From Weissella ceti (lineage in GTDB: Bacteria > Bacillota > Bacilli > Lactobacillales > Lactobacillaceae), in NCBI RefSeq assembly GCF_018394055.1, contig NZ_CP074441.1, forward strand, positions 1,116,001 through 1,180,000: DNA of 64,000 nucleotides. The letters run 5' to 3'. This document shows, in pieces, positions 29,339 to 37,954 of the stretch. Within the stretch, counting starts at the first letter, position 1; each line of letters starts with the position of its first letter. A program made the translations under genes and the position numbers. The notes under the pieces were generated by a model. The model was not told where the DNA came from. It made no database searches and was given only the letters and a program-made list of their open reading frames with translations.

Positions 29339-29614
29339 TTACATCACACCGATGATGTCTTTAGCATGTAGGACCAATAGTTCTTCACCATCAACCGTAA
29401 TCTTAGTTCCGGCATATTGGTCGTACAATACTTCATCACCCACTGAAATTCCTTGTGGGGCAACTAATTCACCCATCGTTTGTTCTGAAACAGCAACAAC
29501 CGTTCCAACAATTGACTTTTCTTGTGCATTAGATGCTAGCAAGATTCCACCGACTGCTTGTTCTGTTTCTTGCATGACACGCAAGACAACACGATCTCCT
29601 AAAGGCTTTAACAT
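29339..29614 (-). CDS. groES: Co-chaperonin GroES (Hsp10)
   Basis: 91 residues starting MLKPLGDRVVLRV, with the mobile loop around EQAVGGILLAS and the roof loop. Start at 29614 has GGAGGA about 9 nt upstream; the longer frame to 29632 includes that site. Slightly shorter than the usual 94 residues because the C-terminus ends at KDIIGVM. First gene of groES-groEL with a CIRCE element upstream. Confidence 0.96.
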   Translation of the reverse strand: MLKPLGDRVVLRVMQETEQAVGGILLASNAQEKSIVGTVVAVSEQTMGELVAPQGISVGDEVLYDQYAGTKITVDGEELLVLHAKDIIGVM

Positions 29615-29640
29615 AAATGATGTCCTCCACAAATTTTATT

Positions 29641-29667
29641 TTAGCACTCTGTATATCCAAGTGCCAA
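29641..29667 (-). promoter_or_regulatory. CIRCE operator (HrcA) upstream of groES
   Basis: TTAGCACTC-N9-AAGTGCCAA on the plus strand is the CIRCE inverted repeat with two changes in the second arm (consensus GAGTGCTAA). It is 27 nt before the groES start, the usual place, between or over the promoter elements. HrcA repression and heat induction are inferred; hrcA is not in the window. Confidence 0.85.
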
Positions 29668-29702
29668 TTTCAACATAACTATCATACCATAATTCAAAAA
29701 AA

Positions 29703-29734
29703 TAAAAAAGCATCACACGCTAATCGTGTGATGC
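29703..29734 (-). terminator. Intrinsic terminator of the ABC-F gene
   Basis: Perfect 10-bp stem GCATCACACG/CGTGTGATGC around a 5-nt loop, followed by a U-rich run on the minus strand. Confidence 0.9.
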
Positions 29735-29750
29735 CATTTAAAAATTTAAA

Positions 29751-31673
29751 TTAAAAATCTTCAAGCTCGATAGACACATCTGTCCATCGTTCTTCTAATT
29801 CTTTATTTTGCTCACCCAATTGAGCACTTTCCTCAGAAAGTTGCGTCAATTGATAAACATCTTGTGCCAATTCAGGCGCGTTCATTTCCACTTCAATTTC
29901 AGACAAACGTTCATCAATCGTAGCCATTTGCTTTTCAATATCCGCTAGTTCACGTTCCAACTTACGTTGGGCCTTTTGACGTTCCTTACGTTCTTGATTA
30001 CTCAAAACTGCTTCAGAAGGTGTGTCTTCAACAGCTTGTTCTGTTTCTTCTTGTTTAGCTGCGACACGCTTCTCTAGGTAATAATCATAGTCACCATCAA
30101 AGAATGTTGTGCCATCCGCAGTTAATTCAATCACTTCAGATGCAACTGAGTTAATGAAGTATCGGTCGTGGGAAACAAAGAAAATTGTTCCATTGTATTC
30201 ATTCAAGGCCGTTTCCAATACTTCACGAGAATCAATGTCCAAGTGATTTGTTGGTTCGTCCAGGATCAAACAGTTCGCTTTTTCAAGTGATAACTTAGTT
30301 AGCAATAGACGCGCACGTTCACCACCAGATAAAGCTGAAACTTTCTTATCAACTGCTTCACCACTAAACATGAATGAACCCAAAATTGTACGTACATCTT
30401 TTTCTGGCATGGTTGGATGTTCATCCCAAATCGTGTTGATAACCGTCTTCGTTTCATCAAGAACTTGTTGTTCTTGGTCATAGTAACCAACCGTTACACT
30501 TGAACCAATCTTCATCGTTCCACCTAGTAATGGTAAACGATCCAACAAAGTCTTAATCAACGTAGACTTTCCGACTCCATTTGGTCCAACCAGCGCCACG
30601 GCGTGTTGCTTATCAATTTCAAGATTTACATTTTCAGCCAAAATGTTATCCATTCCGTAACCAACTTTTCCATCAAACATACGAATGACTTCATTACCAG
30701 ATTCTTCGGCTGCAGAGAAAGTAATACGTGCTACCCCAGATTCATTTTGCGGCGCTTCAATCTTTTCCATACGTTCCAATTGCTTACGACGTGACTTGGC
30801 ACGATTAGATGTTGAAGAACGCACAATATTCTTTTGTACGAAATCTTCCAACTTCGCAATTTCTTCTTGTTGCTTATCGTAAGCTTGTTGTTCACCCAAA
30901 ATCTTTTGGGCTTTCAATTCCATGAACTTACTGTAGTTTCCAACATAATGATCTAGCTTCCCAGAGTGCATATCGTAAATTTCATTTACAACACGGTCCA
31001 AGAAGTAACGGTCGTGGGAAACAACCAATAGTGCACCACTGTAGTTTTGGAGATATTGTTCCAACCAAGCTAATGTTTCCATATCCAAATGGTTAGTCGG
31101 TTCGTCTAAAATCAACAAATCAGGTGTTTCTAACAATTGTTTTGCAATCGCCAAACGCGTACGTTGTCCACCAGATAGTGAATCAATCTTACGGTCATAG
31201 AATGATTCATCAAAACCAAATCCATGCAAGACACTACGAATTGTTGCTTCGTAACCGTATCCGTTCTTTTCTTTAAAGTCATATTGCATTTGATCATAAT
31301 CACTCAAAAGCCGTTGGTAAGCATCCCCTTCGTAATCAGTCACATTTGCCATCTCTGTTTCAACAGCACGCATCTTTGCTTCCAATTGCACAACATCTTC
31401 AAAGACTTCACGCATTTCATTGTAAACAGATAGTGTTGAATCTAGTCCTGAGTTCTGCGCCAGGTAAGCCATACGCAGTCCCTTTTTACGAGAAATCTCA
31501 CCTTCATCAGGGGTAGTTTCTCCTGTAATCATCTTCAACAAAGTTGACTTACCCGCTCCATTACGACCGACTAACCCAACACGTCCTTTATCTTGAATTT
31601 GCATCGAAAGATGCTCAAAGAATGTCACACCGCTGAATCGGCGTGTTACATCACTTGCTTGTAAAATAATCAT
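29751..31673 (-). CDS. ABC-F family ATPase, YdiF-like
   Basis: 640 residues, no membrane helices. Two ABC cassettes: first Walker A GRNGAGKS at about 37 with signature LSGGQRTRLAIAKQLL at about 150; second Walker A GPNGVGKS at about 365 with signature LSGGERARLLLTKL at about 455. Between them is a Lys/Arg-rich linker (about 240-300), and the tail (about 540-640) is a coiled coil. ABC-F proteins act on the ribosome as translation factors, some in antibiotic protection. The wide YdiF group is not known for resistance. It starts 42 nt after folC. Confidence 0.88.
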   Translation of the reverse strand: MIILQASDVTRRFSGVTFFEHLSMQIQDKGRVGLVGRNGAGKSTLLKMITGETTPDEGEISRKKGLRMAYLAQNSGLDSTLSVYNEMREVFEDVVQLEAKMRAVETEMANVTDYEGDAYQRLLSDYDQMQYDFKEKNGYGYEATIRSVLHGFGFDESFYDRKIDSLSGGQRTRLAIAKQLLETPDLLILDEPTNHLDMETLAWLEQYLQNYSGALLVVSHDRYFLDRVVNEIYDMHSGKLDHYVGNYSKFMELKAQKILGEQQAYDKQQEEIAKLEDFVQKNIVRSSTSNRAKSRRKQLERMEKIEAPQNESGVARITFSAAEESGNEVIRMFDGKVGYGMDNILAENVNLEIDKQHAVALVGPNGVGKSTLIKTLLDRLPLLGGTMKIGSSVTVGYYDQEQQVLDETKTVINTIWDEHPTMPEKDVRTILGSFMFSGEAVDKKVSALSGGERARLLLTKLSLEKANCLILDEPTNHLDIDSREVLETALNEYNGTIFFVSHDRYFINSVASEVIELTADGTTFFDGDYDYYLEKRVAAKQEETEQAVEDTPSEAVLSNQERKERQKAQRKLERELADIEKQMATIDERLSEIEVEMNAPELAQDVYQLTQLSEESAQLGEQNKELEERWTDVSIELEDF

Positions 31674-31715
31674 GTTTTTATCCTATTTATCTTTTCTTAT
31701 CTTGTATCTGTACTT

Positions 31716-33011
31716 TTAATTGTTGTTGGCACGCATGATGGCATGACGTACTTCAGATACAAAATACAACGATCCAGTTACGATCGTCACGTCTGCATCC
31801 CCAACAGTCATGTCTAATGCTTCTTGCCAACTATTTTGCCATGCTAAGCGTTCATGTTCGAATGGTAGCTCAGACATCGCTTGGCGTGCACCAGGCGCTA
31901 CAAAAGGTACAACAGTCACACGAATGTTATTTTCGGATAACAACTTCTCTAGCATTTGTTGAAAGTTCTTATCCGCCAAGGCACTAAAAATCACATTAAT
32001 ATGCTTATCAGCATAATTAACGCGTAGTGTTTCAACTAAGGCCTCAATCCCTGCTACATTATGTGCCCCATCCACAATGATTAATGGATTGGTTTGTACA
32101 GTTTCAAAGCGGGCTGGCCACGTAACGTGACTCAGCCCATCTTGTATGATTTTATTGGCAACATCTATCCCTAAGGTAGGCGCAACTGTTAAAACAGTTG
32201 TAATAGCTACCGCAGCGTTATTAATTTGATACTTACCTTGTAAACTCAATTGCACGATGACATCATGACCTAACCCTGTGTAGTGTAGCCCATCTACTTT
32301 TTGTGTCATGTTAAAATCTTGTCCATTAACCAATAAAGCACTATGACGTTCATTAACAGTCTCTGTCACGACTGCCATTGCTTCATCTGGTAATAGTCCC
32401 ACAATCACAGGGCGTTCAGCTTGAATAATATCTGCCTTTTGTGTCGTAATTTCAGTTAAAGTATCACCTAATACATGCATATGGTCATAAGAAACTGAGG
32501 TAATAACTGATGCTAGCTTATCTGGAATAAATTGCGTACTATCCCACATTCCCCCTATGCCGACTTCCAAAATCACAATATCCATTGGACGTAGACGGAA
32601 ATACATAAACATCAATGTGGTCACAACTTCAAACTCAGTTAGTTCGAAACCAGGATGTTGCGCATCTTGCGCTTCAACTAGTGGCGCTAACTCTTGCATC
32701 AAAGTTAGCAAGATATCATCAGGAATTTGTCCGGCGTTATCTTGGATGCGTTCATTAAATCTTTCAATAAACGGTGAGCTAAACAAACCAACTTGTAAAC
32801 CAGAAGCACGTAAAATTCCTGCCATCATTTGACTCGTTGATCCTTTTCCATTTGTGCCCGTCACATGAATATATTTTTGTTCTTGTTCAGGATGATCAAG
32901 CGTCGCCAAAATAAGCGCCAAACGATCAAACGTTGGCGTTTTAGTCCATTTATGGCGCCCGTGAATAAAGGCGATGGCTTGGTCATAGGTCTCAATCATT
33001 AGCTCACTCAT
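31716..33011 (-). CDS. folC: Dihydrofolate synthase / folylpolyglutamate synthase
   Basis: 431 residues. IHVTGTNGKGSTSQMMAGIL is the Mur-ligase-type ATP loop, followed by FSSPFIERFNERIQ, and LEVGIGGMWDSTQFI and IIVDGAHNVAGIEAL further on, as in FolC. It adds glutamate to folate. Two nearby starts (33011 and 32999) are possible; neither has a strong ribosome-binding site. Placed after valS and its terminator, the usual Firmicutes valS-folC pairing. Confidence 0.93.
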   Translation of the reverse strand: MSELMIETYDQAIAFIHGRHKWTKTPTFDRLALILATLDHPEQEQKYIHVTGTNGKGSTSQMMAGILRASGLQVGLFSSPFIERFNERIQDNAGQIPDDILLTLMQELAPLVEAQDAQHPGFELTEFEVVTTLMFMYFRLRPMDIVILEVGIGGMWDSTQFIPDKLASVITSVSYDHMHVLGDTLTEITTQKADIIQAERPVIVGLLPDEAMAVVTETVNERHSALLVNGQDFNMTQKVDGLHYTGLGHDVIVQLSLQGKYQINNAAVAITTVLTVAPTLGIDVANKIIQDGLSHVTWPARFETVQTNPLIIVDGAHNVAGIEALVETLRVNYADKHINVIFSALADKNFQQMLEKLLSENNIRVTVVPFVAPGARQAMSELPFEHERLAWQNSWQEALDMTVGDADVTIVTGSLYFVSEVRHAIMRANNN

Positions 33012-33095
33012 CTCATTTTTAATACATCAATCGTATCATGAATAGCCTTAAACCTAAATGCCTAATGTCTTGATTACAATTTGATATGAAGACAA

Positions 33096-33133
33096 CAAAA
33101 AAGCGCAGACTATCAATGATAGTCTGCGCTTTA
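33096..33133 (-). terminator. Intrinsic terminator of valS
   Basis: Perfect 16-bp stem AAAGCGCAGACTATCA with TGATAGTCTGCGCTTT around a tiny loop, with A/T runs on both sides. It is 12 nt after the valS stop and may limit read-through into folC. Confidence 0.9.
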
Positions 33134-33144
33134 TTTGTTATTAA

Positions 33145-35814
33145 TTATCCGCGAGCAGCTTCAAGTTCTGTCAAACGAGCTTGTGTAGCAGCCAACTTAG
33201 TTTCCCAGTCAGCAAGCTTTTCACGTTCAGCCGCAACAACGGCTTCAGGCGCTGAACCAACGAACTTTTCGTTGTTCAACTTACCAGTACTACGCTTAAC
33301 TTCACCCGCAAACTTCTTTGCTTCACCTTCAAGACGAGCAATTTCTTCTTCAATGTCAATCAATTCTGCAAGAGGCACGTAGATTTGTGCTCCTGAGATA
33401 ACTTGTGACATGGCCAAAGCTGGCGCTTCAATTTGAGCACCAATTTCAAGTGTCTTAGGCTTTACAAAACGGTTGATGTAATCTGCATTTTCTTCGAAAA
33501 TACGTTGTAGATTTTCATCTTCAGTTTGAATCAAGATGTCAATTTCAGTAGACATTGGTGCATTCGCTTCTGTACGGATAGTACGAACCGCAGTAATCAA
33601 GTCTACCAAGCTTTGGAAGTCAGCTTCCGCAACTTCATCAGCCAATTCAGCATGTACTTCTGGGTATGCAGCTGAAGTCAATGAGTCTTCAGTTGGCATA
33701 GGCATATCCAAGTAGATAGCTTCTGTAACGAATGGCATGATTGGGTGTAGCAAACGCAATGTTTGGTCAAGCACGTAAGCAAGAACTTGTTGTACAGTCT
33801 TCTTAGCTTCTGCGTCATCCCCATTCAAAGTTTGCTTAGTCATTTCGATGTACCAGTCAGCAAAGTCGTTCCAGATGAAGTTGTACAATGTACGTCCAGC
33901 TTCTCCGAATTCGAACTTTTCGAAATTCTTTGTGACGTTTTCGATTGTTGTGTTCAAACGTGACAAGATCCAACGATCAGCCAATGACAAAGCTGCACGG
34001 TCTTCTGGCAACTTCGCTTCAGTATCTGCATCCAAGTTCATGATAACGTAACGAGACGCATTCCAGATCTTGTTGATGAAGTTCCATGAAGCATCCATCT
34101 TAGTGTATGAGAAACGTACGTCTAGCCCTGGAGTTGATCCAGTTGCCAAGAACCAACGCAATGCATCGGCTCCGTACTTTTCAATCACGTCCATTGGGTC
34201 GATTCCGTTACCCAATGACTTAGACATCTTACGACCGTCTTCGTCACGGATCAAACCGTGAATCAACACATTGTTAAATGGACGACGTCCAGTGAATTCC
34301 TTTGATTGGAACATCATACGTGATACCCAGAAGAAGATGATGTCGTATCCAGTTACCAAAGTATTAGTTGGGAAGTAACGGTTAAAGTCATCCGCTTCTT
34401 CATCTGGCCAACCCATTGTTGAAAATGGCCATAGCGCTGATGAGAACCAAGTGTCCAAAACGTCGTTGTCTTGTTCCCAGTTTTCGATATCTTCAGGCGC
34501 ATCCATACCAACGTACATTTCCCCAGTAGTCTTGTGGTACCAAGCTGGGATTTGGTGTCCCCACCATAGTTGACGTGAGATAACCCAATCGTGAATGTCT
34601 TCCATCCAGCGTGTGAATGTATCTTCGAAACGTGATGGATAGAAGTCAACGCGGTCTTCACCTTGTTGCATAGCCAAAGCTTGTTCAGCCAAAGGCTTCA
34701 TCTTAACGAACCATTGTGTTGATAGACGAGATTCAACTGGCACACCAGTACGTTCTGAGTGACCAACTGAGTGTGTGATTGGTTCAATTTCTAGCATGTA
34801 GTCACCAGCTTGCAAATCAGCTGAGATGGCTTCACGCGCTTCGAAACGATCCATTCCTTCGTACTTACCAGCACGTTCGTTCATTGACGCATCATCGTTC
34901 ATTGTGTTGATACGTTCTAGATCGTGACGGTTACCAACGGCAAAGTCGTTAGGGTCGTGGGCTGGTGTAATCTTCACCATTCCTGATCCAAATTCTGGGT
35001 CAACGTATTCGTCAGCGATAATTGGAATTTGACGACCAACCAATGGCACTGTTACCAATTGACCAACAAGAGCCTTATAACGTTCGTCACTTGGGTGAAC
35101 GGCAATCGCAACGTCACCAAACATTGTTTCCGGACGTGTTGTCGCGATTTCAATGTAGTTCTTACCATCGTAAGATACCCCTTCTTCAACGAATGGGTAC
35201 TTCACATGGTAGAAGGCACCTTCATCATCTTCGTGGATAACTTCGATATCTGACAAAGCCGTACGGGCCTTTGGATCCCAGTTGATGATGTATTCACCAC
35301 GGTAGATCAAGTCCTTTTCGTACAATGTCACAAAGACCTTACGCACAGCATCTGACAAACCTTCGTCCAATGTGAAACGTTCACGTTCGTAATCCAAAGA
35401 AAGACCAAGCTTTCCCCATTGTTCGTGGATTGTTTCAGCGTATTCGTTCTTCCAATCCCAAACTTGTTCAACGAACTTTTCACGACCTAGATCGTAACGT
35501 GAAATCCCTTCACCAGCCAAACGTTGTTCAACCTTAGCTTGTGTTGCGATTCCAGCGTGGTCCATTCCAGGCAACCACAATGTGTCAAATCCTTGCATAC
35601 GCTTTTGACGGATCAACATGTCTTGCAAAGTTGTGTCCCAGGCGTGTCCTAGGTGCAACTTTCCAGTAACGTTAGGTGGTGGAATAACGATTGAGTAAGG
35701 ACGAGCCTTATCGTTACTACTTGGGGCAAAGCGGTTGTCAGCCAACCACTTTTCATAGCGACCCGCTTCAACGGACGTCGCGTCATATTTACCAGGCATT
35801 TCAATTTCACGCAT
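33145..35814 (-). CDS. valS: Valyl-tRNA synthetase
   Basis: 889 residues, full length. HIGH motif in [13 protein letters not shown] at about 49, editing domain around [21 protein letters not shown] motif in [14 protein letters not shown] at about 532, anticodon domain, and the C-terminal coiled-coil arm (about 820-889). It charges tRNA-Val. AAGGAGA sits before the ATG at 35814. Control is by the T-box leader upstream. Confidence 0.97.
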   Translation of the reverse strand: MREIEMPGKYDATSVEAGRYEKWLADNRFAPSSNDKARPYSIVIPPPNVTGKLHLGHAWDTTLQDMLIRQKRMQGFDTLWLPGMDHAGIATQAKVEQRLAGEGISRYDLGREKFVEQVWDWKNEYAETIHEQWGKLGLSLDYERERFTLDEGLSDAVRKVFVTLYEKDLIYRGEYIINWDPKARTALSDIEVIHEDDEGAFYHVKYPFVEEGVSYDGKNYIEIATTRPETMFGDVAIAVHPSDERYKALVGQLVTVPLVGRQIPIIADEYVDPEFGSGMVKITPAHDPNDFAVGNRHDLERINTMNDDASMNERAGKYEGMDRFEAREAISADLQAGDYMLEIEPITHSVGHSERTGVPVESRLSTQWFVKMKPLAEQALAMQQGEDRVDFYPSRFEDTFTRWMEDIHDWVISRQLWWGHQIPAWYHKTTGEMYVGMDAPEDIENWEQDNDVLDTWFSSALWPFSTMGWPDEEADDFNRYFPTNTLVTGYDIIFFWVSRMMFQSKEFTGRRPFNNVLIHGLIRDEDGRKMSKSLGNGIDPMDVIEKYGADALRWFLATGSTPGLDVRFSYTKMDASWNFINKIWNASRYVIMNLDADTEAKLPEDRAALSLADRWILSRLNTTIENVTKNFEKFEFGEAGRTLYNFIWNDFADWYIEMTKQTLNGDDAEAKKTVQQVLAYVLDQTLRLLHPIMPFVTEAIYLDMPMPTEDSLTSAAYPEVHAELADEVAEADFQSLVDLITAVRTIRTEANAPMSTEIDILIQTEDENLQRIFEENADYINRFVKPKTLEIGAQIEAPALAMSQVISGAQIYVPLAELIDIEEEIARLEGEAKKFAGEVKRSTGKLNNEKFVGSAPEAVVAAEREKLADWETKLAATQARLTELEAARG

Positions 35815-36103
35815 TGGTATTCTCCTTTTGGGTTATCAATTATCAACAATATTTAAAGCAAATAAAAAGCCCCGATCATGTATAAAAATATACATAATCA
35901 GGGCGATTGGATTCGCGGTACCACCTGAAATTAGGAAAAATCCTATCTCATTAGAACTTAACGCGTTCACACGTCATCAACTACAAAATCAAGTTCATTG
36001 ATGAGGCCCACTAGGTACTACGATGCTATCTTAATGATGTGCTTTCACTATCCACATTCGCTGAAACATTAATTTGATAACATCGCCTCTAGTGCATTGC
36101 TAT
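35815..36103 (-). ncRNA. T-box riboswitch leader of valS
   Basis: The T-box sequence AGGTGGTACCGCG is at about 35915-35927 on the minus strand, followed by a terminator stem GCCCTGATTATGTATA/TATACATGATCGGGGC with a U run (about 35866-35904). Stem I candidate Val codons GTA lie at 36019-36021 and 36016-36018 side by side. The promoter is a near-consensus TTGATT (36133-36138), 17-bp spacer and TAAAAT (36110-36115), starting the RNA near 36103. Uncharged tRNA-Val should favour the antiterminator. Confidence 0.9.
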
Positions 36104-36109
36104 TCCATC

Positions 36110-36138
36110 ATTTTAAGTCTTTTAGCCCTAAAAATCAA
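36110..36138 (-). promoter_or_regulatory. valS T-box promoter
   Basis: Minus-strand TTGATT and TAAAAT separated by exactly 17 bp, placed so that RNA starts at the 5' end of the T-box leader. The -35 abuts the stop codon of the LysE gene at 36140. Confidence 0.75.
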
Positions 36139-36139
36139 G

Positions 36140-36757
36140 TTAGCCCATAATCATTTTCGCAGCACCGACCAATAGGTAGATACCGTAAGCCATCACGATA
36201 AATCCAGATACAATGTTGACCCAGACGAAAGCTTTCTTTGTTAGCTTTGTCTTGAACAAGTTCACAATCAACGTGATGAATGTGAACCATGTTGCAGTCG
36301 CAATCAATACCCCGATGATAAATGGCCAAACATCAGCTTCAGCCAACTTGGCACGTGTTGCTCCCAACATCAAGCTTCCATCAACCAATGCTTGTGGGTT
36401 TGCCCATGTCACAACAAAGGCTGAAATCAATGCGGCCTTAGGTGTCAAAGAAGTTCCCTTTTCACCCATTTCAACGCTATTCGCTGAACGGAAAATTGCC
36501 CAACCAATATATAGAACCAACAATCCCCCAACGATCATCACAATCAACTTCAACAATTCGTTTGAGTTGATCAATGCACCCATGCCAAAATAGGCTGCTA
36601 GTGAAAAGGTTGCGTCCGCAAACCATACAAATGCAACGTACAAAAATGCACGCTTCATTGTGTTATTCATCGCATTGTTAAAAACATACAAATTTTGCAT
36701 CCCGATTGGTGCAATAAATGCAAAACCAATCGCCATACCACTTAATAGTGCCAACAT
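36140..36757 (-). CDS. LysE/ArgO-family amino acid exporter
   Basis: 205 residues with about six membrane helices. The N-terminal FIAPIGMQNLYVFNNAM matches the LysE family signature (P-I-G-P/M-Q-N), and TWANPQALVDGSLMLG matches the second half motif with the conserved Asn-Pro. These proteins export basic or other amino acids using the proton gradient. The substrate cannot be told. A strong GGGGG site precedes the ATG at 36757. Upstream space (about 110 nt to the usp terminator) is too short for a lysine riboswitch. Confidence 0.88.
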   Translation of the reverse strand: MLALLSGMAIGFAFIAPIGMQNLYVFNNAMNNTMKRAFLYVAFVWFADATFSLAAYFGMGALINSNELLKLIVMIVGGLLVLYIGWAIFRSANSVEMGEKGTSLTPKAALISAFVVTWANPQALVDGSLMLGATRAKLAEADVWPFIIGVLIATATWFTFITLIVNLFKTKLTKKAFVWVNIVSGFIVMAYGIYLLVGAAKMIMG

Positions 36758-36870
36758 AATTAAGTGCCCCCATCCTTTTATTTTTAATTAATAATGATAT
36801 TTATTTTACACTACTTAGGTAACTAAACCTAACTTTATGTTTAAATTCCAGACATGAGACATTTAAACAA

Positions 36871-36904
36871 TAAAAAACAGCTACTGACCTAAGTCAGTAG
36901 CTGC
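36871..36904 (-). terminator. Intrinsic terminator of the universal stress protein gene
   Basis: Perfect 11-bp stem CAGCTACTGAC/GTCAGTAGCTG around a TTAG loop, followed by a U run on the minus strand, 12 nt after the stop. Confidence 0.9.
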
Positions 36905-36915
36905 ATAATAATTTA

Positions 36916-37368
36916 TTAGTCTTCGGCACGAACAATCAATGTGTCGATCTTTGATGTACGGACAACGTAGTCAGCAACAGAACCAATCAACAAACGTTCG
37001 ATTGTGTTCAACCCAGTGGCTCCCAACATGATCAAGTCAATGTTGTATTCCTTAGGTGCTTCTTCAGCAATGATTGCCTTAGGTGATCCGTATTCAATTG
37101 TGTATTCTACGTTTTCAACACCAGCAGCCTTAGCTTCAGCTAGGTAGCGATCCAATGTTTCCTTCGCAGTTTCCGCAACTTGATCAATCATTGTTGTTTG
37201 GAAATCAGTCACACTTTGGAATGAACGTGTATCGATAACGTGCAAGATGTGCAAATGCGCATCAGAACCGTTACGCAAAGCAACTTGAACTGACTTCTTG
37301 AAGGCAGCTTCAGATTCCTTTGATCCATCGACCGGTACCAAAATGTTGTTGTATGTTAATTCTGTCAT
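36916..37368 (-). CDS. Universal stress protein, UspA family
   Basis: 150 residues. Begins NNILVPVDGSKESEAAF, and near the C-terminus has the ATP-binding pattern GATGLNTIERLLIGS (G-x2-G-x9-G-S) at about 117-131, so it should be an ATP-binding UspA. Role in stress survival is inferred from the family. Monocistronic between its promoter and terminator; the upstream region holds a catabolite-control-type site overlapping the promoter. Confidence 0.93.
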   Translation of the reverse strand: MTELTYNNILVPVDGSKESEAAFKKSVQVALRNGSDAHLHILHVIDTRSFQSVTDFQTTMIDQVAETAKETLDRYLAEAKAAGVENVEYTIEYGSPKAIIAEEAPKEYNIDLIMLGATGLNTIERLLIGSVADYVVRTSKIDTLIVRAED

Positions 37369-37401
37369 AATAATTTCCCCCTACATCCTTTTGATACTCA
37401 T

Positions 37402-37430
37402 AGTATAGCACAAAAACATGTAAGCGCTTA
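37402..37430 (-). promoter_or_regulatory. usp promoter with cre-like palindrome
   Basis: Minus strand TGC-TATACT (37402-37410) is an extended -10. The palindrome TAAGCGCTTACA (37419-37430) lies just upstream, at the -35 position, and matches the catabolite responsive element core (TGTAANCGNTNA). CcpA repression of usp is inferred. Confidence 0.55.
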
Positions 37431-37443
37431 ATTTATTTTTTCA

Positions 37444-37722
37444 TTATTTTGAAAATAACTTTTGAACTAACACACCACCAAATACTGGCATCAAAATTGA
37501 GCCTAAAATCAAACCAACAACCGGCCAACCTGATTCAGGCCCAAAATCCAATAGCCACCAGGCAGTTAATAATCCTACCCCCGCAAACAAAGGTACAAAT
37601 GTATTGCTAATGCGCGTTGATGTTTCAACGTCCAATGTTAAAATACTTGTCTTTTGTAGCCAAAGGTAGATTGAAACCACTAACATCAAGGCGATAAAAA
37701 TGTAATATAGCACACTAATCAT
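37444..37722 (-). CDS. Unrecognised small membrane protein, 92 residues
   Basis: Three predicted membrane helices (about 3-21, 43-62 and 67-88) with a short loop containing GPESGW. Starts 10 nt after the stop of the 65-residue membrane protein, so translation is likely linked. No known domain. Last gene of a probable rarA - small protein - small protein unit. Confidence 0.6.
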   Translation of the reverse strand: MISVLYYIFIALMLVVSIYLWLQKTSILTLDVETSTRISNTFVPLFAGVGLLTAWWLLDFGPESGWPVVGLILGSILMPVFGGVLVQKLFSK

Positions 37723-37732
37723 GAGACACTCC

Positions 37733-37930
37733 TTACTTCATCAATTGAACGAACAAATCAATGACGTTCACAATGGCAAACAATGAGGCAAAACAACCAA
37801 AGATAACGTACACAAAGGCACCAATCTTACGGTCACGAGCATTCTTCCCGTAGCCCAAGTAAAAGCTTCCTGCTGCTAATGCAACAAACAATACAACTAA
37901 TAAACTAATCACCAATAGTGAACGTTCCAT
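37733..37930 (-). CDS. Unrecognised small membrane protein, 65 residues
   Basis: Two membrane helices (about 5-27 and 37-60) separated by the basic loop GKNARDRK. It starts 24 nt after the rarA stop and ends 10 nt before the 92-residue protein. I do not recognise the family. Real-gene status rests on clean membrane topology and tight spacing. Confidence 0.6.
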   Translation of the reverse strand: MERSLLVISLLVVLFVALAAGSFYLGYGKNARDRKIGAFVYVIFGCFASLFAIVNVIDLFVQLMK

Positions 37931-37954
37931 TCCTAAATCCTGCTCTCTTTATGT

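Noticed and set aside
36758-36870. Lysine riboswitch upstream of the LysE exporter
   Set aside because: Only about 110 nt are available and no L-box elements are seen.
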